A stretch of 64,000 nucleotides of DNA from the NCBI RefSeq assembly GCF_964340395.1, contig NC_135558.1:24050564-24114563 (forward strand). Reading direction: 5' to 3'. The notes under the pieces are model-generated. The model was not told the origin of the DNA. It searched no databases and saw only the letters and a list, made by a program, of their open reading frames with translations. Both the position numbers and the translations under genes were made by a program. This stretch comes from Glandiceps talaboti (taxonomy: Eukaryota; Hemichordata; Enteropneusta; Spengelidae). Below, piece by piece: positions 1-13,049 of this stretch (position 1 is the first letter of the stretch; every line of letters starts with the position of its first letter).

Positions 1-2587
1 AGCACTATCAGCTAGTCAGTCACTTTGTACGATGTAGTACAGCACCATCAGTCAGTCAGTCACTTTGCACAATGTAGTACGGCACTATCAGTTAGTCAGT
101 CACTTTGTAAAATGTAGTACAGCACTATCAGTTAGTCAGTCACTTTGTACAATGTGGTACAGCAGTATCAGCTAGTCAGTCACTTTGTAAAATGTAGTAC
201 AGCACCGTCACTGCCAGTCAGTCAGTCACTCTGTATGATGTAGTACGGCACTATCAGTTAGTCAGTCACTTTGTACAATGTAGTACGGCACTATCAGCTA
301 GTCAGTCACTCTGTATGATGTAGTACAGCACTATCAGCTAGTCAGTCACTTTGTACGATGTAGTACAGCACCATCAGTCAGTCAGTCACTTTGCACAATG
401 TAGTACAGCACCATCAGTTAGTCAGTCACTTTGTACAATGTAGTACGGCACTATCAGTTAGTCAGTCACTTTGTACAATGTAGTACAGCACTATCAGTTA
501 GTCAGTCACTCTGTATGATGTAGTACAGCACTATCAGCTAGTCAGTCACTTTGTACGATGTAGTACAGCACCATCAGTCAGTCAGTCACTTTGCACAATG
601 TAGTACAGCACCATCAGTTAGTCAGTCACTTTGTACAATGTAGTACAGCACTATCAGCTAGTCAGTCACTTTGCACAATGTAGTACGGCACTATAAGTTA
701 GTCAGTCACTTTGTACAATGTAGTACGGCACCATCAGTCAGTCAGTCACTTTGTACAATGTAGTACAGCACTATCAGTTAGTCAGTCACTCTGTACAATG
801 TAGTACGGCACCATCAGTTAGTCAGTCACTTTGTATGATGTAGTACGGCACTATCAGCTAGTCAGTCACTTTGTACGATGTAGTACAGCACCATCAGTCA
901 GTCAGTCACTCTGTACAATGTAGTACGGCACCATCAGTTAGTCAGTCACTTTGTATGATGTAGTACGGCACTATCAGCTAGTCAGTCACATTGTACGATG
1001 TAGTACAGCACCATCAGTCAGTCAGTCACTTTGTACAATGTAGTACAGCACTATAAGTTAGTCAGTCACTTTGTACAATGCAGTACAGCACTATCAGCTA
1101 GTCAGTCACTTTGTACGATGTAGTACGGCACTATCAGTTAGTCAGTCAGTTTGTACAATGTAGTACGGCACTATAAGTTAGTCAGTCACTCTGTACAATG
1201 TAGTACGGCACTATCAGTTAGTCAGTCCCATTGTACAATGTAGTACAGCACTATCAGCTAGTCAATCACTTTGTAAGATGTAGTACGGCACTATCAGCTA
1301 GTCAGTCACACTGTACAATGTAGTACAGCACTATCAGCTAGTCAGTCACTTTGTACGATGTAGTACGGCACTATCAGTTAGTCAGTCACTCTGTACAATG
1401 TAGTACGGCACTATCAGCTAGTCAGTCACTTTGTAAAATGTAGTACAGCACTATCAGTTAGTCAGTCACTTTGTACAATGTAGTACGGCACTATCAGTTA
1501 GTCAGTCACTCTGTACAATGTAGTACAGCAGTCAGTTAGTCAGTCACTTTGTACAATGTAGTACAGCAGTCAGTTAGTCAGTCACTTTGTACAATGTAGT
1601 ACAGCAGTCAGTTAGTCAGTCACTTTGTAAGATGTAGTACGGCACTATCAGTTAGTCAGTCACTTTGTACAATGTAGTACAGCAGTCAGTTAGTCAGTCA
1701 CTTTGTAAGATGTAGTACGGCACTATCAGTTAGTCAGTCACTCTGTACAATGTAGTACAGCAGTCAGTTAGTCAGTCACTCTGTACAATGTAGTACAGCA
1801 GTCAGTTAGTCAGTCACTCTGTACAATGTAGTACAGCACTATCAGCTAGTCAGTCACTTTGTACGATGTAGTACGGCACTATCAGTTAGTCAGTCACTTT
1901 GTACGATGTAGTACGGCACTATAAGTTAGTCAGTCACTTTGCACAATGTAGTACAGCACTATCAGCTAGTCAGTCACTTTGTACAATGTAGTACAGCACT
2001 ATAAGTTAGTCAGTCACTTTGTACAATGTAGTACGGCACTATCAGCTAGTCAGTCAGTTTGTACAATGTAGTACGGCACTATCAGCTAGTCAGTCACTTT
2101 GTACAATGTAGTACGGCACTATCAGTTAGTCAGTCACTTTGTACAATGTAGTACAGCAGTCAGCTAGTCAGTCTCTTTGTACGATGTAGTACAGCACTAT
2201 CAGTTAGTCAGTCACTCTGTACAATGTAGTACGGCACCATCAGTTAGTCAGTCACTTTGTACAATGTAGTACAGCACCATCAGTTAGTCAGTCACTCTGT
2301 ACAATGTAGTACAGCACCATCAGTTAGTCAGTCACTCTGTACAATGTAGTACGGCACTATCAGCTAGTCAGTCACTTTGTACAATGTAGTACGGCACTAT
2401 CAGCTAGTCAGTCACTTTGTACAATGTAGTACGGCACTATCAGTTAGTCAGTCACTTTGTACAATGTAGTACAGCAGTCAGCTAGTCAGTCTCTTTGTAC
2501 GATGTAGTACAGCACTATCAGTTAGTCAGTCACTCTGTACAATGTAGTACGGCACCATCAGTTAGTCAGTCACTTTGTACGATGTAG
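1..2587. repeat. 40-bp minisatellite array (intron 10)
   Basis: About 64 tandem units of 40 bp open the window and continue beyond base 1. A unit runs AGCACTATCAGCTAGTCAGT then CACTTTGTACGATGTAGTAC. Variable sites are CTATCA/CCATCA, GTTAG/GCTAG/GTCAG, CTTTG/CTCTG and ACAATG/ACGATG. A 38-bp variant with AGCAGTCAGTTAG begins near 1527 and recurs up to 2170 and near 2480. No gene lies inside. Confidence 0.95.
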
Positions 2588-2772
2588 ACTGAGGAGCAAG
2601 GCAGGACTAAGGAGCAAGACGGGGCTGGGGAGCAAGACAAGGCAAAGGAGCAAGACAGGGCTGAGGAGCAAGACGGGGCTGAGGAGCAAGACGGGGCTGA
2701 GGAGCAAGACGGGGCTGAGGAGCAAGACAGGGCTGAGGAGCAAGACAGGGCTGAGGGGCAAGACAGGGCTAA
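2588..2772. repeat. 18-bp minisatellite, about 10 units (intron 10)
   Basis: The unit is GGAGCAAGACGGGGCTGA with variants ACAGGG and ACAAGG. It directly abuts the 40-bp array. Since 18 is a multiple of three, both strands show open frames (EEQDGA on plus, SPVLLL on minus). I regard these as repeat artefacts, since the block sits beyond the exon 10 donor. About 150 bases of AT-rich unique sequence follow. Confidence 0.9.
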
Positions 2773-2918
2773 GTCTGTTTTGTAATATTTGATCTATCTT
2801 TAACAAATTACAATGTATGATTAACAAAAAATATTTGTCAATGAGTATTCAGATCTCACAGGAGTTGAAAGATATTTTCCTGTAACGTTTAATATGTAGA
2901 TATTACATTGCCAAAACT

Positions 2919-3756
2919 AGTATTTTTGATTCTTCCAGCTTTCTTACCTCAAGTATTTTAGATTATTCCAGCTTTCTTACCTCAAGAGCATTTTAGATTC
3001 TTCGAGTTTTCTTACCTCAAGAGCATTTTAGATTCTTCGAGTTTTCTTTAGTACCTCAGTATTTTAGATTATTCAAGCTTTCTTACCAAGTATTTTAGAT
3101 TATTTAACTTCTTACAAGTATTTTAGATTCTTTCAGCTTTCTTACAAGTATTTTAGATTCTTCCAGCTTTCTCACAAGTATTTTAGATTATTTAACTTCT
3201 TACAAGTATTTTAGATTCTTTAACTTCTTACAAGTATTTTAGATTATTCAAGCTTTCTTACCAAGTATTTTAGATTATTTAACTTCTTACAAGTATTTTA
3301 GATTCTTCCAGCTTTCTTACAAGTATTTTAGATTCTTCCAGCTTTCTCACAAGTATTTTAGATTATTTAACTTCTTACAAGTATTTTAGATTATTTAACT
3401 TCTTACAAGTATTTTAGATTATTTAACTTCTTACAAGTATTTTAGATTCTTCCAGCTTTCTTACAAGTATTTTAGATTCTTCCAGCTTTCTTACAAGTAT
3501 TTTAGATTATTTAACTTTTTACAAGTATTTTAGATTCTTCCAGCTTTCTTACAAGTATTTTAGATTATTTAACTTCTTACAAGTATTTTAGATTCTTTAA
3601 CTTCTTACAAGTATTTTAGATTATTTAACTTTTTACAAGTACTTTAGATTCTTCCAGCTTTCTTACAAGTATTTTAGATTCTTCCAGCTTTCTTACAAGT
3701 ATTTTAGATTATTTAAGCTTTCTCACAAGTATTTTAGATTCTTCCACTTTTCTTAC
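2919..3756 (-). repeat. 27-33-bp minisatellite derived from the 3' end of exon 10 and its donor
   Basis: On the minus strand the unit is GAATCTAAAATACTTGTAAG followed by AAAGCTGGAA, with a shorter variant AAGTTAAATAATC. The end of exon 10 reads GTGGAAGAATCTAAAATACTT then GAG|gtaagaaaa, so the unit is exon end plus 5' splice site. Roughly 28 decayed copies fill the first 840 bases of intron 10. The outermost copies, at 2940-3060, still carry the CTTGAGGTAAGAAAG form. Confidence 0.9.
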
Positions 3757-3965
3757 CTCAAGTATTTTAGATTCTTCCACTTTTCTTTTCTCAGATTGTT
3801 CTAATCTATCACGCCAGGCTCTAGTTGCTTCTGTCATGGCTCTTTCAGATTCACTGAGTTTCTCCTTGAGTGTAGCTATCTCATTAAGAGATGCCTGATA
3901 GTTGGTCTCTGACACCATACCATCCTGCTTCTGACCTTTCAACTTGTCAATCTCTGCTCTCAATT
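3757..3965 (-). CDS. KIF14: KIF14-like exon 10: first coiled coil after the neck
   Basis: The acceptor is ctgccatag, and two bases complete Glu. The 69 codons include LRAEIDKLKGQKQDGMV, SLNEIATLKEKLSESERAM and TRAWRDRLEQSEKRK, ending VEESKILE before the donor GAG|gtaaga. Heptad-like spacing of leucines and charged residues predicts a coiled coil. It parallels remembered KIF14 (IAKLK, ...WKEKFEQAEKRKLQETKEL). The reading frame stays open through the donor for a few repeat units, but the consensus gtaaga marks the exon end. The 3' end of this exon is tandemly amplified at 2919-3756. Confidence 0.9.
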
Positions 3966-4749
3966 CTATGGCAGGGGAAATACAACTAATTAGATTATTA
4001 ATATTTTAATAGTCAATATTCACTACCATCCACAATTTCAACTGGTTTTTTTTTTTTTTTTTGCAAAATCATTATAATTCATAGGGTAGTGGGTTCCAAA
4101 AGGATGATTTACTTACGTAATGAAGTAATTGAGGTTTTCCTCTCAGGACATTACAGAGTAGTTAGGGTTCATAACCCAAGACCATAAAATATACAGTTAC
4201 TGTAGTGATCCCCTCCAGTGATTTCACCCAATACTGAAGAGGCTACACCCCCCATCCCCACCACAAGTCTCATCCCATCATGCAGTAGTGAGGTCAATCC
4301 TTCTTGTCTAGCTACTACTACATGTACTGCTAGTACTACTACATATATGTGTATATAGTACAGTACTGCTTTGAATATCGCAATGTAAAAGGTCAAAGTA
4401 TGACAAGTCTTATGGGTATAGTCTCTCAGAATGTTCTGTTTAAAAATAGCTCAAGTGCAGAGTGCAGCCATCAATGCTTGTTATTGTTATTGGTTCTCTT
4501 TGTTTCTATTTCAATGCTTGAGTTTTATATTGTAAGATGAATTCTGATTGGCTGCAAGTAAGTACAGGATTTGACTGTGAACTCTTATAGCATTGTGTCA
4601 GATGTAGGTACAAGGCACTCACAGCAAAAAAACAAAAAACGACACTAAACGTAGGAAAAAGAGATAAACAAAGAAATTGTGCCAAGTTTACTACGTCAGA
4701 TTTTAATCAGATTGAATATAACCTGACACATTTTCACTGAATAGTGAGT

Positions 4750-5890
4750 GCTGCAATCTACTTTCACTGTAAAACACCAGGCCACTGCAATGGTATTTAT
4801 TGCCTGTATTCAATCTACTTTTACTGTAAACACCAGGACACTGCAGTGATATTTATTGCCTGTATTCAATCTACTTTTACTGTAAAACACCAGGCCACTG
4901 CAGTGGTATTTATTGCCTGTATTCAATCTACTTTCACTGTAAACACCAGGCCACTGCAGTGGTATTTATTGCCTGTATTCAATCTACTTTTACTGTAAAC
5001 ACCAGGCCACTGCAGTGGTATTTATTGCCTGTATTCAATCTACTTTCACTGTAAAACACCAGGCCAATGCAGTGGTATTTATTGCCTGTATTCAATCTAC
5101 TTTTACTGTAAACACCAGGACACTGCAGTGGTATTTATTGCCTGTATTTAATCTACTTTCACTGTAAAACACCAGGCCACTGCAGTGGTATTTATTGCCT
5201 GTATTCAATCTACTTTTACTGTAAAACACCAGGCCAATGCAATGGTATTTATTGCCTGTATTCAATCTACTTTTACTGTAAACACCAGGCCACTGCAGTG
5301 GTATTTATTGCCTGTATTCAATCTACTTTCACTGTAAAACACCAGGCCACTGCAGTGGTATTTATTGCCTGTATTCAATCTACTTTTACTGTAAAACACC
5401 AGGCCACTGCAGTGGTATTTATTGCCTGTATTCAATCTACTTTTACTGTAAAACACCAGGACACTGCAGTGGTATTTATTGCCTGTATTCAATCTACTTT
5501 CACTGTAAAACACCAGGCCACTGCAGTGGTATTTATTGCCTGTATTCAATCTACTTTTACTGTAAAACACCAGGCCAATGCAATGGTATTTATTGCCTGT
5601 ATTCAATCTCCTTTTACTGTAAACACCAGGCCACTGCAGTGGTATTTATTGCCTGTATTCAATCTACTTTTACTGTAAAACACCAGGACACTGCAGTGGT
5701 ATTTATTGCCTGTATTCAATCTACTTTCACTGTAAAACACCAGGCCACTGCAGTGGTATTTATTGCCTGTATTCAATCTACTTTTACTGTAAACACCAGG
5801 CCACTGCAGTTGTATTTATTGCCTGTATTCAATCTACTTTTACTGTAAAACACCAGGCCAATGCAATGGTATTTATAGCCTGTATTCAAT
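4750..5890. repeat. 57-bp minisatellite, about 20 units (intron 9)
   Basis: The unit is CTGTATTCAATCTACTTTTA, CTGTAAAACACCAGGCCACT, GCAGTGGTATTTATTGC, with 56-bp variants lacking one A of AAAAC. As 57 is divisible by three, open frames of up to 126 codons appear on both strands. They end wherever a 56-bp unit shifts frame and are not considered genes. The rest of intron 9 (3966-4749, 5891-6077) is unique AT-rich sequence with a T run near 4047 and no gene seen. Confidence 0.95.
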
Positions 5891-6077
5891 GATGTGGAGT
5901 ACTCAAGTATTAAAGTCTAAGACTCTTATATATTAGTTCAATGGTTTTTTCCTTGTGTGCATATAACAGTGTTTAATACAAAATGTACATTGGTGAATCT
6001 GCTAGATTAATCTACCAAGTTATCTATTCAAAAATTATGCAAGAAAGTCATTTTCACTGATGGTATTACAGACTGAC

Positions 6078-6250
6078 CTCGTATTAATCTTCCACTTGGA
6101 TCTTCATTAACTTTGGCCATGTTTACTATAGTTCTGGCTTGTTTGGCATATCTGAGTGTACTCATGGTTTCCTCATAATGATCACTGGATGGTCCAATAG
6201 TAGCAATCATGGCTGTCTTGGAGTTCCCACCTAGACTGTCTTTTAGAAGC
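6078..6250 (-). CDS. KIF14: KIF14-like exon 9: end of motor and neck
   Basis: The acceptor is ttatctgcag. The first base completes Trp, then [40 protein letters not shown] and DPSGRLIR. These are the last motor helix and the neck start. The donor is CGAG|gtcagt; it is phase 1 and weaker than the other donors. The next exon completes the Glu codon to give LIRELRAEI, as in KIF14 (LIRELKAEI). Confidence 0.95.
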
Positions 6251-6297
6251 CTGCAGATAAAATACAGACGAAAATGAGATAATACAACACAAAAATT

Positions 6298-9200
6298 GTG
6301 ATATGCAAAGTATCCATAGATGTTACAAATATTGGTGATATGCAATGTATTCATAGATGTTACAAATATTGGTGAAATACAATGTATTCATAGATGTTAC
6401 AAATATTGGTGATATGCAATGTATTCATAGATGTTACAAATATTGGTGATATGCAATGTATTCATAGATGTTACAAATATTGGTGATATGAAATGTATTC
6501 ATAGATGTTACAAATATTGGTGATATGAAATGTATTCATAGATGTTACAAATATTGGTGATATGAAATGTATTCATAGATGTTACAAATATTGGTGATAT
6601 GAAATGTATTCATAGATGTTACAAATATTGGTGATATGAAATGTATTCATAGATGTTACAAATATTGGTGAAATACAATGTATTCATAGATGTTACAAAT
6701 ATTGGTGAAATACAATGTATCCATAGATGTTACAAATATTGGTGATATGCAATGTATTCATAGATGTTACAAATATTGGTGATATGCAATGTATTCATAA
6801 TGTTACAAATATTGGTGAAATACAATGTATTCATAGATGTTACAAATATTGGTGATATGCAATGTATTCATAGATGTTACAAATATTGGTGATATGCAAT
6901 GTATTCATAGATGTTACAAATATTGGTGATATGCAATGTATTCATAGATGTTACAAATATTGGTGATATGAAATGTATTCATAGATGTTACAAATATTGG
7001 TGATATGAAATGTATTCATAGATGTTACAAATATTGGTGATATGAAATGTATTCATAGATGTTACAAATATTGGTGATATGAAATGTATTCATAGATGTT
7101 ACAAATATTGGTGAAATACAATGTATTCATAGATGTTACAAATATTGGTGATATGAAATGTATTCATAGATGTTACAAATATTGGTGAAATACAATGTAT
7201 TCATAGATGTTACAAATATTGGTGATATGCAACGTATTCATAGATGTTACAAATATTGGTGATATACAATGTATTCATAGATGTTACAAATATTGGTGAT
7301 ATGAAATGTATTCATAGATGTTACAAATATTGGTGATATGCAATGTATTCATAGATGTTACAAATATTGGTGATATGCAATGTATTCATAGATGTTACAA
7401 ATATTGGTGAAATACAATGTATTCATAGATGTTACAAATATTGGTGATATACAATGTATTCATAGATGTTACAAATATTGGTGAAATACAATGTATTCAT
7501 AGATGTTACAAATATTGGTGATATGAAATGTATTCATAGATGTTACAAATATTGGTGAAATACAATGTATTCATAGATGTTACAAATATTGGTGATATGC
7601 AATGTATTCATAGATGTTACAAATATTGGTGATATGAAATGTATTCATAGATGTTACAAATATTGGTGATATACAATGTATTCATAGATGTTACAAATAT
7701 TGGTGAAATACAATGTATTCATAGATGTTACAAATATTGGTGATATGCAATGTATTCATAAATGTTACAAATATTGGTGATATACAATGTATTCATAGAT
7801 GTTACAAATATTGGTGATATGAAATGTATTCATAGATGTTACAAATATTGGTGATATGAAATGTATTCATAATGTTACAAATATTGGTGATATGCAATGT
7901 ATTCATAATGTTACAAATATTGGTGATATACAATGTATTCATAGATGTTACAAATATTGGTGATATGAAATGTATTCATAGATGTTACAAATATTGGTGA
8001 TATACAATGTATTCATAGATGTTACAAATATTGGTGATATGCAATGTATTCATAGATGTTACAAATATTGGTGATATGCAATGTATTCATAGATGTTACA
8101 AATATTGGTGATATGCAACGTATTCATAGATGTTACAAATATTGGTGATATGCAATGTATTCATAATGTTACAAATATTGGTGATATACAATGTATTCAT
8201 AGATGTTACAAATATTGGTGAAATGCAATGTATTCATAATGTTACAAATATTGGTGAAATACAATGTATTCATAGATGTTACAAATATTGGTGATATACA
8301 ATGTATTCATAGATGTTACAAATATTGGTGAAATACAATGTATTCATAGATGTTACAAATATTGGTGATATGCAACGTATTCATAGATGTTACAAATATT
8401 GGTGATATGCAATGTATTCATAATGTTACAAATATTGGTGATATGAAATGTATTCATAGATGTTACAAATATTGGTGATATGAAATGTATTCATAGATGT
8501 TACAAATATTGGTGATATACAATGTATTCATAGATGTTACAAATATTGGTGAAATACAATGTATTCATAGATGTTACAAATATTGGTGATATGAAATGTA
8601 TTCATAGATGTTACAAATATTGGTGATATGAAATGTATTCATAGATGTTACAAATATTGGTGATATGAAATGTATTCATAGATGTTACAAATATTGGTGA
8701 TATGAAATGTATTCATAGATGTTACAAATATTGGTGATATACAATGTATTCATAGATGTTACAAATAATGGTGATATGCAATGTATTCATAGATGTTACA
8801 AATATTGGTGATATGCAATGTATTCATAGATGTTACAAATATTGGTGATATGAAATGTATTCATAGATGTTACAAATATTGGTGATATACAATGTATTCA
8901 TAGATGTTACAAATATTGGTGATATGCAATGTATTCATAGATGTTACAAATATTGGTGATATGAAATGTATTCATAGATGTTACAAATATTGGTGATATA
9001 CAATGTATTCATAGATGTTACAAATATTGGTGAAATACAATGTATTCATAGATGTTACAAATATTGGTGATATACAATGTATTCATAGATGTTACAAATA
9101 TTGGTGATATACAATGTATTCATAGATGTTACAAATATTGGTGATATGCAATGTATTCATAGATGTTACAAATATTGGTGATATGAAATGTATTCATAGA

Positions 9201-11682
9201 TGTTACAAATATTGGTGATATACAATGTATTCATAGATGTTACAAATATTGGTGATATACAATGTATTCATAGATGTTACAAATATTGGTGATATGAAAT
9301 GTATTCATAGATGTTACAAATATTGGTGATATGAAATGTATTCATAGATGTTACAAATATTGGTGATATGCAATGTATCCATAGATGTTACAAATATTGG
9401 TGATATGCAATGTATTCATAGATGTTACAAATATTGGTGATATACAATGTATTCATAGATGTTACAAATATTGGTGATATGAAATGTATTCATAGATGTT
9501 ACAAATATTGGTGATATGAAATGTATTCATAGATGTTACAAATATTGGTGATATGAAATGTATTCATAGATGTTACAAATATTGGTGAAATACAATGTAT
9601 TCATAGATGTTACAAATATTGGTGATATGAAATGTATTCATAGATGTTACAAATATTGGTGATATGAAATGTATTCATAGATGTTACAAATATTGGTGAA
9701 ATACAATGTATTCATAGATGTTACAAATATTGGTGATATGCAATGTATTCATAAATGTTACAAATATTGGTGATATGCAATGTATTCATAGATGTTACAA
9801 ATATTGGTGAAATACAATGTATTCATAGATGTTACAAATATTGGTGATATGCAATGTATTCATAGATGTTACAAATATTGGTGATATGAAATGTATTCAT
9901 AGATGTTACAAATATTGGTGATATGCAATGTATTCATAGATGTTACAAATATTGGTGATATGCAATGTATTCATAGACGTTACAAATATTGGTGATATGC
10001 AATGTATTCATAGATGTTACAAATATTGGTGATATGAAATGTATTCATAGATGTTACAAATATTGGTGAAATACAATGTATTCATAATGTTACAAATATT
10101 GGTGATATACAATGTATTCATAGATGTTACAAATATTGGTGATATGCAATGTATTCATAGATGTTACAAATATTGGTGATATGCAATGTATTCATAGATG
10201 TTACAAATATTGGTGATATACAATGTATTCATAGATGTTACAAATATTGGTGATATACAATGTATTCATAGATGTTACAAATATTGGTGATATGCAATGT
10301 ATTCATAGATGTTACAAATATTGGTGATATGAAATGTATTCATAGATGTTACAAATATTGGTGAAATACAATGTATTCATAGATGTTACAAATATTGGTG
10401 ATATGCAATGTATTCATAGATGTTACAAATATTGGTGATATGAAATGTATTCATAGATGTTACAAATATTGGTGATATGAAATGTATTCATAGATGTTAC
10501 AAATATTGGTGAAATACAATGTATTCATAATGTTACAAATATTGGTGATATACAATGTATTCATAGATGTTACAAATATTGGTGATATGCAATGTATTCA
10601 TAGATGTTACAAATATTGGTGATATGAAATGTATTCATAGATGTTACAAATATTGGTGATATACAATGTATTCATAGATGTTACAAATATTGGTGATATA
10701 CAATGTATTCATAGATGTTACAAATATTGGTGATATACAATGTATTCATAGATGTTACAAATATTGGTGATATGAAATGTATTCATAGATGTTACAAATA
10801 TTGGTGAAATGCAATGTATTCATAGATGTTACAAATATTGGTGATATGAAATGTATTCATAGATGTTACAAATATTGGTGATATGCAATGTATTCATAGA
10901 TGTTACAAATATTGGTGATATGAAATGTATTCATAGATGTTACAAATATTGGTGATATGCAAGGTATTCATAGATGTTACAAATATTGGTGATATACAAT
11001 GTATTCATAGATGTTACAAATATTGGTGATATACAATGTATTCATAGATGTTACAAATATTGGTGATATACAATGTATTCATAGATGTTACAAATATTGG
11101 TGATATGCAATGTATTCATAGATGTTACAAATATTGGTGATATGAAATGTATTCATAGATGTTACAAATATTGGTGATATACAATGTATTCATAGATGTT
11201 ACAAATATTGGTGATATGCAATGTATTCATAGATGTTACAAATATTGGTGATATGAAATGTATTCATAGATGTTACAAATATTGGTGATATGCAATGTAT
11301 TCATAGATGTTACAAATATTGGTGATATGCAATGTATTCATAGATGTTACAAATATTGGTGATATGAAATGTATTCATAGATGTTACAAATATTGGTGAA
11401 ATACAATGTATTCATAGATGTTACAAATATTGGTGATATGCAATGTATTCATAGATGTTACAAATATTGGTGATATGAAATGTATTCATAGATGTTACAA
11501 ATATTGGTGATATACAATGTATTCATAGATGTTACAAATATTGGTGATATGCAATGTATTCATAGATGTTACAAATATTGGTGAAATACAATGTATTCAT
11601 AGATGTTACAAATATTGGTGATATGCAATGTATTCATAGATGTTACAAATATTGGTGATATGAAATGTATTCATAGATGTTA
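6298..11682. repeat. 37-bp satellite-like array, about 145 units, 5.4 kb (intron 8)
   Basis: The unit is GATATGCAATGTATTCATAG followed by ATGTTACAAATATTGGT. Four interspersed subtypes differ in the first bases: GATATGC, GATATGA, GATATAC and GAAATAC. A 35-bp form with CATAATGTTAC also occurs. The array begins about 50 bases upstream of the exon 9 acceptor and fills most of intron 8. A single substitution, ACAAATAATGG near 8761, shows how homogeneous it is. No ORF or RNA gene was found inside. Confidence 0.97.
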
Positions 11683-11844
11683 AAGGTAAAGACAAACCAA
11701 TCACTGTCATAACATAAAGAACAATTGAGTTAAAATAATAATTTAAGTAAACTAATAAACATGACTGAAAATTGGTCAATTTGCATAATTTATACAGTAA
11801 AACAATCTGATGTTGTGACTTATCAATGAAGACAAGTCAATTAC

Positions 11845-12884
11845 CACTTATCAAGTTAGTACCGAGTCTCTGTAAGTGCTAAACATTTACCAAGTTAGTA
11901 CTGAGTCTCTGTAAGTGATAAACACTTACCAAGTTAGTACTGAGTCTATGTAAGGGATAAACACATACCAAGTTAGTACTGAGACTCTGTAAGTGATACA
12001 CTTACCATGTTAGTACCGAGTTTCTGTAAGGGCTAAATACTTGCCATGTTAGTACTGAATTTCTGTAAGCAATACACTTACCAAGTTAGTATTGGGTCTC
12101 TGTAAGCAATACTTACCATGTTAGTACTGAGTCTCTGTAAGTGCTAAACATTTACCAAGTTAGTACCGAGTCTCTGTAAGCGATACACTTACCATGTTAG
12201 TACTGAGTCTTTGTAAGGACTAAACACTTACCAAGTTAGTACTGAATTTCTGTAAGCAATACACTTACCAAGTTAGTATTGGGTCTCTGTAAGCAATACT
12301 TACCATGTTAGTACTGAGTCTCTGTAAGTGCTAAACATTTACCAAGTTAGTACCGAGTCTCTGTAAGCGATACACTTACCATGTTAGTACTGAGTCTTTG
12401 TAAGGACTAAACACTTACCAAGTTAGTACCGAGTCTCTGTAAGCAATACACTTACCAAGTTAGTACCGAGTCTTTGTAAGGACTATACACTTACCAAGTT
12501 AGTACCGAGTCTTTGTAAGGACTATACACTTACCAAGTTAGTACCGAGTCTTTGTAAGGACTATACACTTACCAAGTTAGTACCGAGTCTTTGTAAGGAC
12601 TATACACTTACCAAGTTAGTACCGAGTCTTTGTAAGGACTAAACACTTACCAAGTTAGTACCGAGTCTTTGTAAGGACTATACACTTACCAAGTTAGTAC
12701 CGAGTCTTTGTAAGGACTAAACACTTACCAAGTTAGTACCGAGTCTCTGTAAGGACTAAACACTTACCAAGTTAGTACCGAGTCTCTGTAAGGACTAAAC
12801 ACTTACCAAGTTAGTACCGAGTCTCTGTAAGGACTATACACTTACCAAGTTAGTACCGAGTCTTTGTAAGGACTAAACACTTAC
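11845..12884 (-). repeat. 39-bp minisatellite derived from exon 8 end and its splice donor
   Basis: On the minus strand the unit is GTAAGTGTTTAGTCCTTACA followed by GAGACTCGGTACTAACTTG. It repeats about 27 times directly after exon 8, whose last bases are CCTTACAGAGACTCGGTACT then AACTTG|gtaagtg. Every unit keeps the GTAAG donor and the AG preceded by pyrimidines. Units near the exon are closest to identical; distal units (11845-12350) are more diverged. Left of the array (11683-11844) is unique sequence. Confidence 0.95.
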
Positions 12885-13006
12885 CAAGTTAGTACCGAGT
12901 CTCTGTAAGGGATAAACACTTTCTTCTTTCTATGAGTAGATCTTTCTGACAATGCTGAGATAACCTTCCCAAGAGTATGTAGTGATTTATTAATATTAAC
13001 ACCTTC
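12885..13006 (-). CDS. KIF14: KIF14-like exon 8: helix alpha 4 and loop 12
   Basis: The acceptor is cccactacag. The exon encodes [29 protein letters not shown] and [11 protein letters not shown], then two bases of a Trp codon before the donor ACTTG|gtaagtg. [13 protein letters not shown] and IPYRDSVLT form the microtubule-binding face of the motor. The RKKK insertion in loop 12 is more basic than the corresponding remembered KIF14 loop. The last 26 exon bases and the donor are the core of the 39-bp minisatellite at 11845-12884. Confidence 0.95.
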
Positions 13007-13049
13007 CTGTAGTGGGTATAAGAGTGTCCAGTGTTTGAATAAGGATTTG

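Noticed and set aside
2570-2827. Minus-strand frame with SPVLLL repeats as a possible last exon of the kinesin.
   Set aside because: It is an 18-bp minisatellite with no resemblance to the KIF14 FHA region or tail, and no supported acceptor.
4744-5848. Frames reading VFIACIQSTFTVKHQ as a repeat protein.
   Set aside because: 57-bp minisatellite artefact, interrupted whenever a 56-bp unit occurs; opposite strand equally open.
6298-11682. CRISPR-like array of direct repeats.
   Set aside because: The units are head to tail without variable spacers, and the context is a eukaryotic intron.
12885-13006. Separate kinesin genes at each motor-like fragment.
   Set aside because: The fragments are in motor-domain order on one strand, with complementary intron phases, so they are exons of one gene.
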